From positions 1 through 50,597 of the forward strand of contig JBFXDI010000013.1 of assembly GCA_050181295.1 (NCBI GenBank): a stretch of DNA of 50,597 nucleotides, in the 5' to 3' direction. The position numbers and the translations under genes are program-made. This DNA comes from JBFXDI01 sp050181295 (lineage in GTDB: Bacteria > Pseudomonadota > Alphaproteobacteria > Rhizobiales > Aestuariivirgaceae). Under the pieces are notes generated by a model. It was given only the letters and a program-made list of their open reading frames with translations, was not told the origin of the DNA and did not search any database. Shown here piece by piece: positions 1 through 8,118 of the stretch. Position 1 is the first letter of the stretch; every line of letters starts with the position of its first letter.

Positions 1-82
1 CGGGGTGTCAAGGAGATGTAAGGCGACGCGGGGAAGCCGCGTTCGTCTCGACCACGGGAACGATCCGAGACAGGAGATACCG

Positions 83-871
83 ATGAAGACATTCACACTG
101 GCGCTTGTTGCCTCGACCGCCCTCTTTGGCGCTGCGACATCCGTCTCCGCCGCGCCTGCCCTGGGTCTTGCCGGCGACAAGTCCCTCGTCATGTTCGACA
201 CCGACAATCCCGCCGTCAGCAAGACGCTGGAGGTGACGGGTGTCGAGAAGCTGGTCGGCATCGACCTGCGGCCCTCCAACAACACCGTGATCGGCGTGAC
301 GCCCGAAAGCGTTATCGTCACCATCGACCTGGAGACTGGCGCCGCCAAGGAGCTTTCACGGATGAACACGCCCCTGACGATCGGCGATGCGCCGGTCGTG
401 GTCGACTTCAACCCGATGGCGGACCGGCTGCGCTACATGACCGGCACGACCAACCATCGCGTGAACGTCGATACCGGAGAAGTGACGGTCGATGGCAGCC
501 TCGCCTTCGAGGAGGCCGACATGCACAAGGGCGAGACGCCCAACATCGTCGCCGCGGCCTACATCAACTCCTACGGCAAGCCGGAGGCGACCGGCATGTA
601 CGACATCGATGCGACGATCGGCGCGCTCATCAAGCAGACGAAGCCCAACGACGGAACGCTGGCGGCCATCGGCAAGCTGAATATCGCAAGTCCTGCGTCG
701 AACTACGCCTTCGACGTCCAGACGACGGCGGACGGAGCCAATACCGCGTGGCTCGTGAACGGCGAAAAGCTCTACAAGGTCAACCTGGAGACGGGCGCTG
801 CGTCGGAATCGGGCACTATCACCGGCGCTCCGGGCCCGATCCGCGACATCGCCGTCCTGCCGGCGATGTAG
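83..871 (+). CDS. Secreted DUF4394-domain protein
   Basis: 262-residue protein beginning with a Sec signal peptide (short basic start, hydrophobic stretch ending in SVSAAPA near residue 23), so it is probably periplasmic or exported. The mature part resembles DUF4394 proteins, which are beta-propeller-like: repeated short strands with phrases such as GIDLRPSNNTVIGVTP, VDFNPMADRLRYM and NYAFDVQ are typical. The biochemical function of the family is not known. I chose the ATG at 83 because CAGGAG lies just upstream and the signal peptide starts there; an in-frame reading could begin at 5 but would add a charged leader in front of the signal peptide. A strong hairpin terminator follows at 894-929, so it is probably a single-gene unit. 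Confidence 0.8.
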   Translation: MKTFTLALVASTALFGAATSVSAAPALGLAGDKSLVMFDTDNPAVSKTLEVTGVEKLVGIDLRPSNNTVIGVTPESVIVTIDLETGAAKELSRMNTPLTIGDAPVVVDFNPMADRLRYMTGTTNHRVNVDTGEVTVDGSLAFEEADMHKGETPNIVAAAYINSYGKPEATGMYDIDATIGALIKQTKPNDGTLAAIGKLNIASPASNYAFDVQTTADGANTAWLVNGEKLYKVNLETGAASESGTITGAPGPIRDIAVLPAM

Positions 872-893
872 TTTTCACAGGCGGCACTGACGG

Positions 894-929
894 CGCGGCC
901 GGGATTGCAATGCGCCCGGCCGCGTTTTT
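894..929 (+). terminator. Rho-independent terminator after the DUF4394 gene
   Basis: Perfect 10-bp inverted repeat CGCGGCCGGG (894-903) and CCCGGCCGCG (915-924) with an 11-base loop, followed directly by five Ts (925-929). It sits 23 bases after the stop codon of the upstream gene and points along the plus strand. Confidence 0.85.
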
Positions 930-1007
930 GCGCATCGAGCGTCTTTCTTTCTCCATTCTCCCGCCAATAGAATGTTCTGGAGCCTCCGGGTCGCCCGGAA
1001 ACGAAGT

Positions 1008-1484
1008 ATGGAGAAGAGAGTGACGCGGATCGTCATCGAGCGGGAGGACCCGCGCACGCCGGACTGCGCGGCGCTGGTGCATGCGCTGGATTCCTATTTC
1101 GCAGCGCTCTATCCGGCCGAGAGCAATCATCTGCTCGACATCGAGACGCTGGCGCGGCCCGAGATGCGCTTCTTCGTGGCGCGGCGTGAGGACGAGGCGC
1201 TGGGCTGCGGCGCGCTCTGGCTGCATGGCAGCGACTATGGCGAGGTGAAGCGCGTCTTCGTGAAGCCAGAAGCGCGGGGGCTGAAGCTCGGCCGCCTCAT
1301 CCTCGACCGGCTGGAGAAGGAGGCGCGCGACAACGCTCTCGGCCTCATGCGTCTGGAGACCGGGATATTCCAGCCGGAGGCTCTGGGTCTCTTCGAGACG
1401 CACGGCTTCCGCCGCTGCGGCGTCTTCGGCGACTATCCGGCCGAGGATCCCAATTCCGTCTTCATGGAGAAGAGGCTTGCCTGA
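1008..1484 (+). CDS. GNAT-family N-acetyltransferase
   Basis: 158-residue single-domain acetyltransferase. The acetyl-CoA-binding motif A is visible as VKRVFVKPEARGLKLGRLIL (about residues 80-99), a Q/R-x-x-G-x-G/A-like loop with K in place of one glycine, followed by the helix EKEARDNALGLMRLETG and the terminal motif ALGLFETHGFRRCG. The early part (RTPDCAALVHALDSYFAALYPAESNHL) is like small GNATs annotated as PanM/RimI-like or YitH-like enzymes; the acceptor is unknown. ATG at 1008 is preferred because GGAAACGAAG precedes it; an ATG at 972 in the same frame lacks a ribosome site. Its last 8 bases overlap the next gene, implying cotranscription. Confidence 0.8.
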   Translation: MEKRVTRIVIEREDPRTPDCAALVHALDSYFAALYPAESNHLLDIETLARPEMRFFVARREDEALGCGALWLHGSDYGEVKRVFVKPEARGLKLGRLILDRLEKEARDNALGLMRLETGIFQPEALGLFETHGFRRCGVFGDYPAEDPNSVFMEKRLA

Positions 1485-2583
1485 CGTTTCCGCCTTTCCG
1501 CTGATCGACGTCGAGGGCAGCCCGCTTGAGCGCGGCATGGCCCACGGCCGCCAGGCGCGCGAGCGCGTGCGCCGGAGCGTCGGTCTTTACCGCGGCCGCC
1601 TTCAGCGGCTCGGGCTCTCCGACAAGGAGGTGTCGACGGCGGTCGAGCGCTATCTGCCGATCATCGAGAGCTTCGGCTCGCACTATATCCACGAGATGCG
1701 CGGCATCGCCGAGGGAGCGGAGGTTGGCTTCGAGGACATCGCGCTCGTCAATGCGCGCACCGAGGTCGTCGCCGAGGCGCGCGCGGGCCTCGCGACCGAG
1801 GACGCGCCGGACAGCTGCACGGGCGTGATCGTCATGCCGGAGCGGAGCGCTTCCGGCTCTCTCATCCATGCCCAGAACTGGGACTGGCTCGCCGCCTGCG
1901 TCGAGACCGCGGTGGTGCTCCGCATCAGGCGCGACGATGGTCCCGACATTCTGACCTTCACCGAGGCCGGCGGCCTCGCGCGCTCGGGCCTCAATGCGGC
2001 GGGCATCGCCATCACCGCCAACTATCTCGAGAGCGACCGCGACTTCCGCCAGCGCGGCGTGCCGCTGGCGCTCATCCGCCGCAAGGTTCTGGAGCAGGAG
2101 CATTTCGCCGCCGCCATCAGGATCGTGGCGACCACGCCCAAGGCCTGCTCCAACAACATGATCCTCTCGCATGCCGACGGCTTCGCGCTGGATCTCGAAT
2201 GCGCGCCGGACGAGGCCTTTCCGCTCTACCCGGAAGGCGGCCTTCTCGTGCATGCGAACCACTGGCTGTCGCCCGTGGCGCTTTCGAAGCTCAAGGAGGC
2301 GGGGCTCGCCGACAGCCCGGACAGCCTCTATCGCGACATGCGCGTGAAGGCATTGCTGGATGCGAAGGAAAAAGCGCTGAAGCCCGAGGATGTGAAGGAA
2401 GCGCTGGCCGACCGTTTCGGCTGGCCCTATGCGGTCTGCCGTCCTGCCGTAGCGCTGGGTTCCGAGCCTGAGACGGCGACGGTGGCCATGCTTCTCCTCC
2501 ATCCTAAAGAGCGGCGCATCGAGGTCGCGCCGATGCCGGCCGAAGGCCATGGTTTCACGAGCTATGCCCTCGATGCGGCATAG
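1477..2583 (+). CDS. C45-type (acyl-CoA:6-APA acyltransferase-like) Ntn hydrolase
   Basis: 368 residues, similar to the peptidase C45 / acyl-coenzyme A:6-aminopenicillanic acid acyltransferase family of N-terminal-nucleophile hydrolases. The expected nucleophile is C114 in DSCTGVIV; in fungal acyltransferase this cysteine becomes the new N-terminus after self-cleavage. Downstream, HAQNWDW and the SNNMILSHADGFALDLEC block match the family's conserved core. Bacterial members are of unknown substrate; some hydrolyse acylated amino acids or peptides. The start is a TTG that overlaps the GNAT gene by 8 bases, with GAGAAGAGG as ribosome site. Coupling to an acetyltransferase suggests acyl-group chemistry on a shared metabolite, which is inference. 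Confidence 0.75.
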   Translation: MPDVSAFPLIDVEGSPLERGMAHGRQARERVRRSVGLYRGRLQRLGLSDKEVSTAVERYLPIIESFGSHYIHEMRGIAEGAEVGFEDIALVNARTEVVAEARAGLATEDAPDSCTGVIVMPERSASGSLIHAQNWDWLAACVETAVVLRIRRDDGPDILTFTEAGGLARSGLNAAGIAITANYLESDRDFRQRGVPLALIRRKVLEQEHFAAAIRIVATTPKACSNNMILSHADGFALDLECAPDEAFPLYPEGGLLVHANHWLSPVALSKLKEAGLADSPDSLYRDMRVKALLDAKEKALKPEDVKEALADRFGWPYAVCRPAVALGSEPETATVAMLLLHPKERRIEVAPMPAEGHGFTSYALDAA

Positions 2584-2722
2584 CTGCCCTGCCTTGCCGC
2601 CCCGGAATTGACAGGATAATCTTCACAACTGAACCGGACGCGGCCTGATGCGTTGACGTTCCGTCACTCTCGCGGCACATCCTGCGATCCGTCCATTGCC
2701 CGACCTCAAGGAGAAACTCCCG

Positions 2723-3325
2723 ATGGCATTCGAACTGCCCCCCCTGCCTTACGACTACGACGCTCTCGCCCCTTACATGTCGCGCGAGACCCTGGAGTTT
2801 CACCACGACAAGCACCACCAGGCCTATGTCACCAACGGCAACAACCTGCTGAAGGACTCGGGGCTGGAGGGCAAGAGCCTCACCAAGATCGTCAAGGCCT
2901 CCTATGGCAAGAACGCCGGCCTCTTCAATAATGCGGGCCAGCACTACAACCACCTCCATTTCTGGAAGTGGATGAAGAAGGGCGGTGGCGGCAAGAAGCT
3001 CCCGGGCTCGCTCCAGAAGGCTTTCGACAGCGATCTCGGCGGCTACGACAAGGCGCGCACCGACTTCCTCGCGGCAGGCGCCGGCCAGTTCGGCTCGGGC
3101 TGGGCCTGGATCGCGCTCAAGGACGGCAAGCTCACGGTGATGAAGACCCCGAACGGCGAGAACCCGCTCGTGCATGGCGGCCAGCCGATCCTCGGCGTCG
3201 ACGTGTGGGAGCACTCCTACTACATCGACTACCGCAACGCGCGGCCGAAATATCTGGAGGCCTGGTTCGACAATCTCGTGAACTGGGACTATGTCGAGCA
3301 GATGTACAAGGACGGGCAGGGCTGA
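2723..3325 (+). CDS. sodB: Superoxide dismutase, Fe-type
   Basis: 200 residues, the normal length for cytosolic Fe/Mn superoxide dismutase, which converts superoxide to oxygen and hydrogen peroxide. The four metal ligands are H27 (FHHDKHH), H77 (HYNHLHFW), D160 and H164 (DVWEH). The glutamine four residues before H77 (Q73) is the position and identity usual in iron-type rather than manganese-type enzymes, although many alphaproteobacterial members accept either metal. No signal peptide, so cytoplasmic. ATG at 2723 follows a good AAGGAGAAA ribosome site at 2708-2716; an upstream in-frame start at 2696 would only add MPDLKEKLP. Followed by a REP-like hairpin, so probably monocistronic. Confidence 0.95.
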   Translation: MAFELPPLPYDYDALAPYMSRETLEFHHDKHHQAYVTNGNNLLKDSGLEGKSLTKIVKASYGKNAGLFNNAGQHYNHLHFWKWMKKGGGGKKLPGSLQKAFDSDLGGYDKARTDFLAAGAGQFGSGWAWIALKDGKLTVMKTPNGENPLVHGGQPILGVDVWEHSYYIDYRNARPKYLEAWFDNLVNWDYVEQMYKDGQG

Positions 3326-3377
3326 TCGGTCCCGTCACTCCCTTGAAGTATCGTCATGCCCGGCCTTGAGCCATGTT

Positions 3378-3478
3378 TGTCATCCCGGAAGCCGCGATGA
3401 GCGGCTGTCCGGGAGCGGATGCGTGAGAGTGGCGGACGCCGGATCCCAGACCCGGCCGTGGGCCGATCCGGGATGACA
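3378..3478. repeat. REP-like palindromic element between sodB and the esterase
   Basis: Inverted repeat with outer arms TGTCATCCCGG (3378-3388) and CCGGGATGACA (3468-3478). The inner part from 3411 (GGGAGCG, GTGAGAG, GCCGGATCC) recurs in similar order at 34415-34475. It lies between convergent genes and could act as a shared transcription end. Confidence 0.65.
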
Positions 3479-3493
3479 TTTTAATAAGTCAGG

Positions 3494-4615
3494 TTACCGC
3501 GAATGCGCAAATGAGCGGATCGCCCGGACGATCGCCTCGAAGCCAGCCTTCGCGGGTGCGCTCACGGCGCGAGCGCGCATGTAGCTGTGGGCGAGCGCGG
3601 GCTCGCGTCTGACCTCGGCCTTGATGCCGGCCGTCTGTAGGCATTGGGCGAAGAGGATGGCGTCATCGTGCAAGGGGTCGTGCGCCGCGGCGGTGATGAA
3701 GGCGGGCGGCAGTCCGGAAAAATCCGTCTCCTGGAGTGGCACCGCATACTTGTCGGCCTCGGTCCCGAGGAACGAATCCAGATAGAACCGCATCTCGCCC
3801 CGTGTGAGGCAGGGCGCTTCCGCGTTGCGGATGTAGGAGGGCGTTTCGAGATCCGCCCCGAGCACCGGATAGATGAGCACCTGCGCCAGAAGCTGCGGCT
3901 CGTCCTGGTCCCTGAGCCAGAGGGCAAGTCCCGCCGACATCTGCCCGCCGGCGGAATCTCCCGCCGCGATCAGGCGGTCCGGGTCGATCCCGTGCGCCTC
4001 GCCCTCGCTCCTCACCCAGTCGAGCACCGCGAGCGAATCCTCGAGCTGCGCAGGATGCGGATGCTCGGGCGCCAGCCGGTAGTCGACGGCGACGACTGCC
4101 ACATTCGCGCTGGCTGCGATCTCGGCGCACATGTCGTCATGCGTATCGAGTCCGCCCAGCACCCAGCCGCCGCCGTGGAAGTAGAGGACGCCCGGCAGCA
4201 TCGATGAGGTTTGGGGACGGTAGATGCGGATGCCGACATTTCCGGCCGCGCCCTCGACCACCTGATCGCGCACGGCAAGGTTCTGCGGCCGCTCGGCGCG
4301 GAAGGATCGGCAGAGCGCATTCCAGGCCTCGCGCTGCTCGGGCAGGGGGCGCTCCGCGAAGTCGGCGGGGCATACGCGGTTGAGCTCGTCATAGAAACGC
4401 AGCATGCCAGGATCGACCGGCAGGATTTCCGGATCGGCCCCCTCGGACGGCTCGGGAGCCTCTTCTTCCGGCGCGTCGGCAGCTTCGAGCATCTCCTCAA
4501 CGGGCTCGGCTTCCAGCTCGGGCGTAACGACCTCGGGCGGAACGATCTCGTGCGGATCGGCAAATTCGTAGGCGAGGCCCGGCTGGCCTGCCGCCATCCC
4601 CATGCTGGCGCTCAT
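3494..4615 (-). CDS. Alpha/beta hydrolase, HSL-family (lipase/esterase)
   Basis: About 373 residues from the ATG at 4615. The hormone-sensitive-lipase-family signatures are all present: oxyanion-hole HGGG (about residues 147-150), nucleophile elbow GDSAGG (S221), aspartate in HDPLHDD (D313) and histidine in LAHSY (H343). Members hydrolyse short acyl esters. Ahead of the catalytic domain lies an unusual acidic, proline- and glutamate-rich segment (roughly residues 20-65, with EAEPVEEMLEAADAPEEEAPEP), absent from typical 310-residue members. The reading frame stays open to 5029, but that stretch overlaps the divergent kinase gene and lacks family character. ATGs at 4603 and 4597 are alternatives. 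Transcribed divergently from the kinase. Confidence 0.85.
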   Translation of the reverse strand: MSASMGMAAGQPGLAYEFADPHEIVPPEVVTPELEAEPVEEMLEAADAPEEEAPEPSEGADPEILPVDPGMLRFYDELNRVCPADFAERPLPEQREAWNALCRSFRAERPQNLAVRDQVVEGAAGNVGIRIYRPQTSSMLPGVLYFHGGGWVLGGLDTHDDMCAEIAASANVAVVAVDYRLAPEHPHPAQLEDSLAVLDWVRSEGEAHGIDPDRLIAAGDSAGGQMSAGLALWLRDQDEPQLLAQVLIYPVLGADLETPSYIRNAEAPCLTRGEMRFYLDSFLGTEADKYAVPLQETDFSGLPPAFITAAAHDPLHDDAILFAQCLQTAGIKAEVRREPALAHSYMRARAVSAPAKAGFEAIVRAIRSFAHSR

Positions 4616-4793
4616 CGTGCGGAGGGCGCTTTCCCCCGCCTGCGCCGGAGGTAAGCCCTGGTCTGAGAAGCTGAGGGGGTCACGGGATCTGGCCTCATCG
4701 ATCGGTCGGACCTTCGGACTCAAGACCAATTGAGGCCGAGGCGCAAGTCGCGTGTCTGTAACAGGCGGCTGCGATGTCTTATTGTCGGTGGAT

Positions 4794-4799
4794 AAGGAG
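4794..4799 (+). promoter_or_regulatory. Ribosome binding site that fixes the PhoR start
   Basis: AAGGAG at 4794-4799 lies 9 bases before the GTG at 4809, the best-supported start for the kinase gene. Earlier in-frame starts (4752) would run through this site. The 193-base gap between the divergent esterase and kinase (4616-4808) must hold both promoters; I see no clear -35/-10 pair or PHO box in it. Confidence 0.6.
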
Positions 4800-4808
4800 T
4801 CGAATCGC

Positions 4809-5936
4809 GTGGTCACCTGGCCCTGGGGCAGGGAGTCCGGCCTCAACGAGATGCATCGGGACGGTCCGGGCGTCGTGCCGGCCGAGTTCTCGACGGCGGG
4901 CATGCTGGCGGCCGTCGCCTCGATCCTGCCCGATCCCTTCCTCGTGCTCGATGCTTCAGGCCGGGTCCTCCTAGCCAACGCGCATGCCCGCGACGTTCTC
5001 GACGCCGATCCGCAAGGCCAGCATCTCACTGCTCAGATCCGGGCGCCGGTGATCCTCGATGCCATCGCCCAGGTGCTGCGGACCGGCGAGCCGGTCAGGG
5101 CGGACTACGAGCGGCGGGTGCCGATCGAGCGCCGCTTCGAGGCGTTCATTGCCCGCTTTCCGTCCTCGCCGCGGGTGGCGACCGGTGAGCCGGTGCCGGC
5201 CGTGCTCATCCTCCTGCGCGACCTCACGCACCAGCAGAAGCTCGAGCGTATGCGTGCCGATTTCGTGGCCAATGCCAGCCACGAGCTCCGCACGCCGCTC
5301 GCCTCGCTTCTGGGCTTTATCGAGACGCTGCAGGGGCCGGCCCGCGCCGATGAGTCCGCGCGCGAGCGGTTTCTGACCCTCATGCGGGCCCAGGCAGAGC
5401 GCATGCGCCGCCTGATCGACGATCTCCTTTCCCTGAGCCGCATCGAGCTTTCGGCGCACGACCGCCCGCGCGCCACGCTCGACATGCGCGACGTCGTCCG
5501 CCATGTCGCCGACGTGCTCTCCAGCATGGCCCGTGAGGCGGGTGTCGAGGTCGATCTCGACCTGGCGGAGCGGCTTCCCGTGAAGGGCGACCGGGACGAG
5601 CTCGTGCAGGTGCTCCAGAATCTTGTGGAGAACGCCATCAAGTACGCTCCGTCCGGCAAGCGCGTCGCCCTGTCCGGCAAGGTGGACAGTGAAGTGGGGC
5701 GGGTGGTGGTCACGGTGCGCGATTTCGGGCAGGGGATCGCCGCCGAGCACCTGCCGCGGCTGACCGAGCGCTTCTACCGCGTGAGCGTGCAGGAGAGCCG
5801 CTCGCGCGGCGGAACCGGGCTCGGGCTCGCCATCGTCAAGCACATCCTCAATCGCCACCGGGGCAAGCTCGCCATCGCCTCGACGCCGGGCGAAGGCTCG
5901 ACCTTCACGGTCAAGCTGCCGCTCGAGCGGGGGTAG
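4809..5936 (+). CDS. phoR: PhoR-like sensor histidine kinase, no membrane segment
   Basis: 375 residues from the GTG at 4809. A PAS domain (about residues 28-140, ILPDPFLVLDASGRVLLANA onward) is followed by the HisKA dimerisation domain with phospho-accepting H158 in FVANASHELRTPL, then the HATPase domain with N box (NLVENAIKYAP), G1 (DFGQGI), F (ERFYRV) and G2 (GGTGLGLA) motifs. The layout matches phosphate-sensing PhoR, which phosphorylates PhoB, but there is no hydrophobic segment, so it would act in the cytoplasm, possibly attached to a partner. The pst-phoU-phoB genes that usually follow phoR in rhizobia are not here; the next gene is the convergent gcrA. A related PAS kinase of another system cannot be excluded. 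Confidence 0.8.
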   Translation: MVTWPWGRESGLNEMHRDGPGVVPAEFSTAGMLAAVASILPDPFLVLDASGRVLLANAHARDVLDADPQGQHLTAQIRAPVILDAIAQVLRTGEPVRADYERRVPIERRFEAFIARFPSSPRVATGEPVPAVLILLRDLTHQQKLERMRADFVANASHELRTPLASLLGFIETLQGPARADESARERFLTLMRAQAERMRRLIDDLLSLSRIELSAHDRPRATLDMRDVVRHVADVLSSMAREAGVEVDLDLAERLPVKGDRDELVQVLQNLVENAIKYAPSGKRVALSGKVDSEVGRVVVTVRDFGQGIAAEHLPRLTERFYRVSVQESRSRGGTGLGLAIVKHILNRHRGKLAIASTPGEGSTFTVKLPLERG

Positions 5937-5957
5937 TTAAGGAGCCCCAAAACGCTC

Positions 5958-6009
5958 GTCCCCGCGAAGGCGGGGACCCAGCATCGTGGATTCCCGCTTG
6001 CGCGGGAAT
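5958..6009. repeat. Double-hairpin REP-like element between phoR and gcrA
   Basis: Two adjacent palindromes: GTCCCCGC / GCGGGGAC (5958-5965, 5970-5977) and ATTCCCGC / GCGGGAAT (5990-5997, 6002-6009). The same arrangement, with other bases, is found at 47811-47897. It separates two convergent genes and could serve as a two-way terminator. Confidence 0.65.
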
Positions 6010-6028
6010 GAGCGGATTGGTGTGGGAT

Positions 6029-6571
6029 TTAGCCCGCCGCGCGGATCCGCCGGCGGTCGTGCAGCGGCTGGTAGGCCATCCGCGCATGGTGCGCGCAGTA
6101 GGGGCTGCCGGCCCGGGGCGCCACGCCGCAGAAGCAGAAATCCTCCGTGCCGGGATCGCCGATCGGCCAGCGGCAGGTCTTTTCCGTGAGCATCAGGATG
6201 TTGACCCGCTCGCCCTTGGGCAGGTCCACGAGGCGGATGGGCTCCGGCTCCGGCTGCGGCCGGAGCATGGGCTTCGCCTCGAACTGGGGCTTGAGCGCCG
6301 TGGCGCCGGCGGTCGGCATGAGGCTCGGGCGACTTGGATGGCTGGGCTCGCGCGGCCGGCGCGGCTTGCTGCTGACGCGCGCCGGCAATGTGCGGCCGGA
6401 GAGTCCCAACCGGTGCAACTTGCCGATGACAGCGTTACGGGTGACGCCGCCGCCGAGCCTGAGCGCGATCTGGCTGGCGCTCAGGCCGTCCGTCCACAGC
6501 TTCCGCAGTTCCTCGACCCGCGCGTCGGTCCACGGGGCCTTCTCCGATACGGCCTCGACGGTCTCTAGCAT
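6029..6571 (-). CDS. gcrA: GcrA cell-cycle regulator
   Basis: 180 residues. The N-terminal helix-turn-helix (about residues 14-58: WTDARVEELRKLWTDGLSAS then TRNAVIGKLHRLGL) is the GcrA DNA-binding domain, which works with sigma-70 RNA polymerase at promoters bearing CcrM-methylated GANTC sites. A proline- and arginine-rich linker (about 60-115) leads to the C-terminal conserved region with TCRWPIGDPGTEDFCFCG and YCAHHARMAY, cysteines and histidines typical of the family. GAAGGAGAAGGG upstream is a strong ribosome site. Several GANTC sites lie just upstream (6577-6810), fitting a link to the CcrM methylation cycle. Present across Alphaproteobacteria; function assigned with high confidence. Confidence 0.95.
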   Translation of the reverse strand: MLETVEAVSEKAPWTDARVEELRKLWTDGLSASQIALRLGGGVTRNAVIGKLHRLGLSGRTLPARVSSKPRRPREPSHPSRPSLMPTAGATALKPQFEAKPMLRPQPEPEPIRLVDLPKGERVNILMLTEKTCRWPIGDPGTEDFCFCGVAPRAGSPYCAHHARMAYQPLHDRRRIRAAG

Positions 6572-6576
6572 CGCTT

Positions 6577-6810
6577 GAATCCCTTCTCCTTCGCCGGAAT
6601 CCGTGTCCGGTGTCAGTGCTCGTCTACGCCTGACTGGGAACGCTACATCTCGTAGCTGATAAGGGGCACGCTACAATATCTGGAAAAAACAGGGCAACTC
6701 TTCATGCCCTGCATCCGGGGAGTTTTCCCCAGATTCCTCCTCGCGAGCGGCAATCCTTGCCCGAAAGTTAACAGCCGCCCGAATCCGGCGTCCATGCGGC
6801 GTTCTGACTC
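6577..6810. promoter_or_regulatory. gcrA-argD intergenic region with five GANTC sites
   Basis: The 346-base gap between gcrA and argD (6572-6917) carries GANTC at 6577-6581, 6597-6601, 6732-6736, 6781-6785 and 6806-6810. These are CcrM methylation targets in Alphaproteobacteria and potential GcrA or methylation-state-responsive elements. The rest contains the argD promoter (6826-6854) and no gene that I can support. Confidence 0.5.
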
Positions 6811-6825
6811 ACTTGAGGCTCCGCG

Positions 6826-6854
6826 TTGACCCCCGAAGGCCTAAAAACTATAAG
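6826..6854 (+). promoter_or_regulatory. Probable sigma-70-type promoter of argD
   Basis: TTGACC at 6826-6831 and TATAAG at 6849-6854 with a 17-base spacer, about 60 bases upstream of the argD start. Confidence 0.55.
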
Positions 6855-6917
6855 GAAATTTCTTGGACCGATGCCGCCGCGGACCGGCGGCATTTTCGAT
6901 TTCGAGGGCATCTGCAC

Positions 6918-8114
6918 ATGAACGCGCCGCTTCTCCCGACCTATGCGCGGGCCGATATCGCATTCGAGCGGGGCGAGGGCGTGCGCCTCTATACCGACAA
7001 GGGCGAGGCCTATCTCGATTTCGGCGCCGGCATCGCCGTCAACTCGCTGGGCCATGCGCACCCGCATCTGGTGGCGGCGCTGCAGGAGCAGGCGGGCAAG
7101 CTCTGGCACACCTCCAACCTCTATCGCATCCCTGAGGGCGAGAGGCTGGCGCGCCGGCTGGTGGAGGCGACCTTCGCCGACCTCGTCTTCTTCACCAATT
7201 CGGGCGCCGAGGCGATCGAGTGCTCCCTCAAGATGGCGCGCAAATACCATTCTGCCAACGGCGCGCCCGAGCGCTTCCGCGTCATCACCTTCGAGGGCGC
7301 CTTCCATGGCCGCACGCTCGCGACCATCGCGGCCGGCGGCCAGAAGAAGCACCTCGACGGCTTCGGCCCCAAGGTCGATGGCTTCGACCAGGTGCCGTTC
7401 GGCGACATGGCGGCGCTTGAGGCGGCGATCGGTCCCGAGACGGCCGCCATCCTGCTCGAGCCGATCCAGGGCGAGGGCGGCATCCGCGCCTTCCCGCCGG
7501 AAGTGCTGCGCGCCGTGCGCGCGCTCTGCGACAGGCATGGGCTCCTGATGCTCCTGGACGAGGTGCAGTCGGGCGTCGGGCGCACCGGCAGGCTCTTCGC
7601 GCATGAATGGTCAGGCGTCACTCCCGATGTCATGGCCATCGCCAAGGGCATCGGCGGCGGCTTCCCCGTGGGCGCGTGCCTTGCGACCGCCAAGGCGGCG
7701 GCGGGCATGACGGCAGGCAGCCATGGCTCGACCTTCGGCGGCAATCCGCTCGCCATGGCGGTCGGCAATGCCGTGCTCGACGTGGTGCTGGCCGACGGCT
7801 TCCTCGACCATGTGCGGCACGCGAGCCTGCTTTTGGCGCAGCGCCTCGCGGGGCTTGCCGATTCCCATCCCGACATCATCGAGGGCGTCAGGGGCGAGGG
7901 GCTTCTCACGGGCCTCAAATGTCGCGTGCCCAATGCCGATCTCATCAAGGCGGCGCTCGACCAGAAGCTCCTGACGGTGTCGGCCGGCGACAACGTGGTT
8001 CGGCTTGCCCCGCCGCTGATCGTCACCGACGCCGACATCGCGGAAGCGGTGGAGAAGCTCGACCGGGCCTGCACGGCGCTCTCCAGGACGCGTCCGCTGG
8101 CGGCGAGCGCCTGA
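6918..8114 (+). CDS. argD: Acetylornithine aminotransferase
   Basis: 398-residue class-III PLP aminotransferase of arginine synthesis, converting N-acetylglutamate semialdehyde and glutamate to N-acetylornithine and 2-oxoglutarate; enzymes of this type often also make succinyldiaminopimelate. Visible hallmarks are NSGAEAIE (about 94-101), the glycine-rich AFHGRT, the cofactor aspartate D214 in LLDEVQSG and the Schiff-base lysine K243 in AIAKGIGGGFPVG, plus HGSTFGGNPLA. I take the ATG at 6918, where the family sequence begins; the frame is open upstream but has no family character. argF follows after four bases, so the two are cotranscribed. The argD-argF-hslO order is usual in rhizobia. Confidence 0.95.
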   Translation: MNAPLLPTYARADIAFERGEGVRLYTDKGEAYLDFGAGIAVNSLGHAHPHLVAALQEQAGKLWHTSNLYRIPEGERLARRLVEATFADLVFFTNSGAEAIECSLKMARKYHSANGAPERFRVITFEGAFHGRTLATIAAGGQKKHLDGFGPKVDGFDQVPFGDMAALEAAIGPETAAILLEPIQGEGGIRAFPPEVLRAVRALCDRHGLLMLLDEVQSGVGRTGRLFAHEWSGVTPDVMAIAKGIGGGFPVGACLATAKAAAGMTAGSHGSTFGGNPLAMAVGNAVLDVVLADGFLDHVRHASLLLAQRLAGLADSHPDIIEGVRGEGLLTGLKCRVPNADLIKAALDQKLLTVSAGDNVVRLAPPLIVTDADIAEAVEKLDRACTALSRTRPLAASA

Positions 8115-8118
8115 AATC

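Noticed and set aside
2608..2613. TTGACA upstream of sodB as a promoter -35 box
   Set aside because: No acceptable -10 hexamer at 16-18 bases; left unannotated.
4740..4790. PHO-box-like CTGT words before the PhoR-like gene
   Set aside because: Only one CTGT half-site is reasonable; the second at the right spacing is missing.
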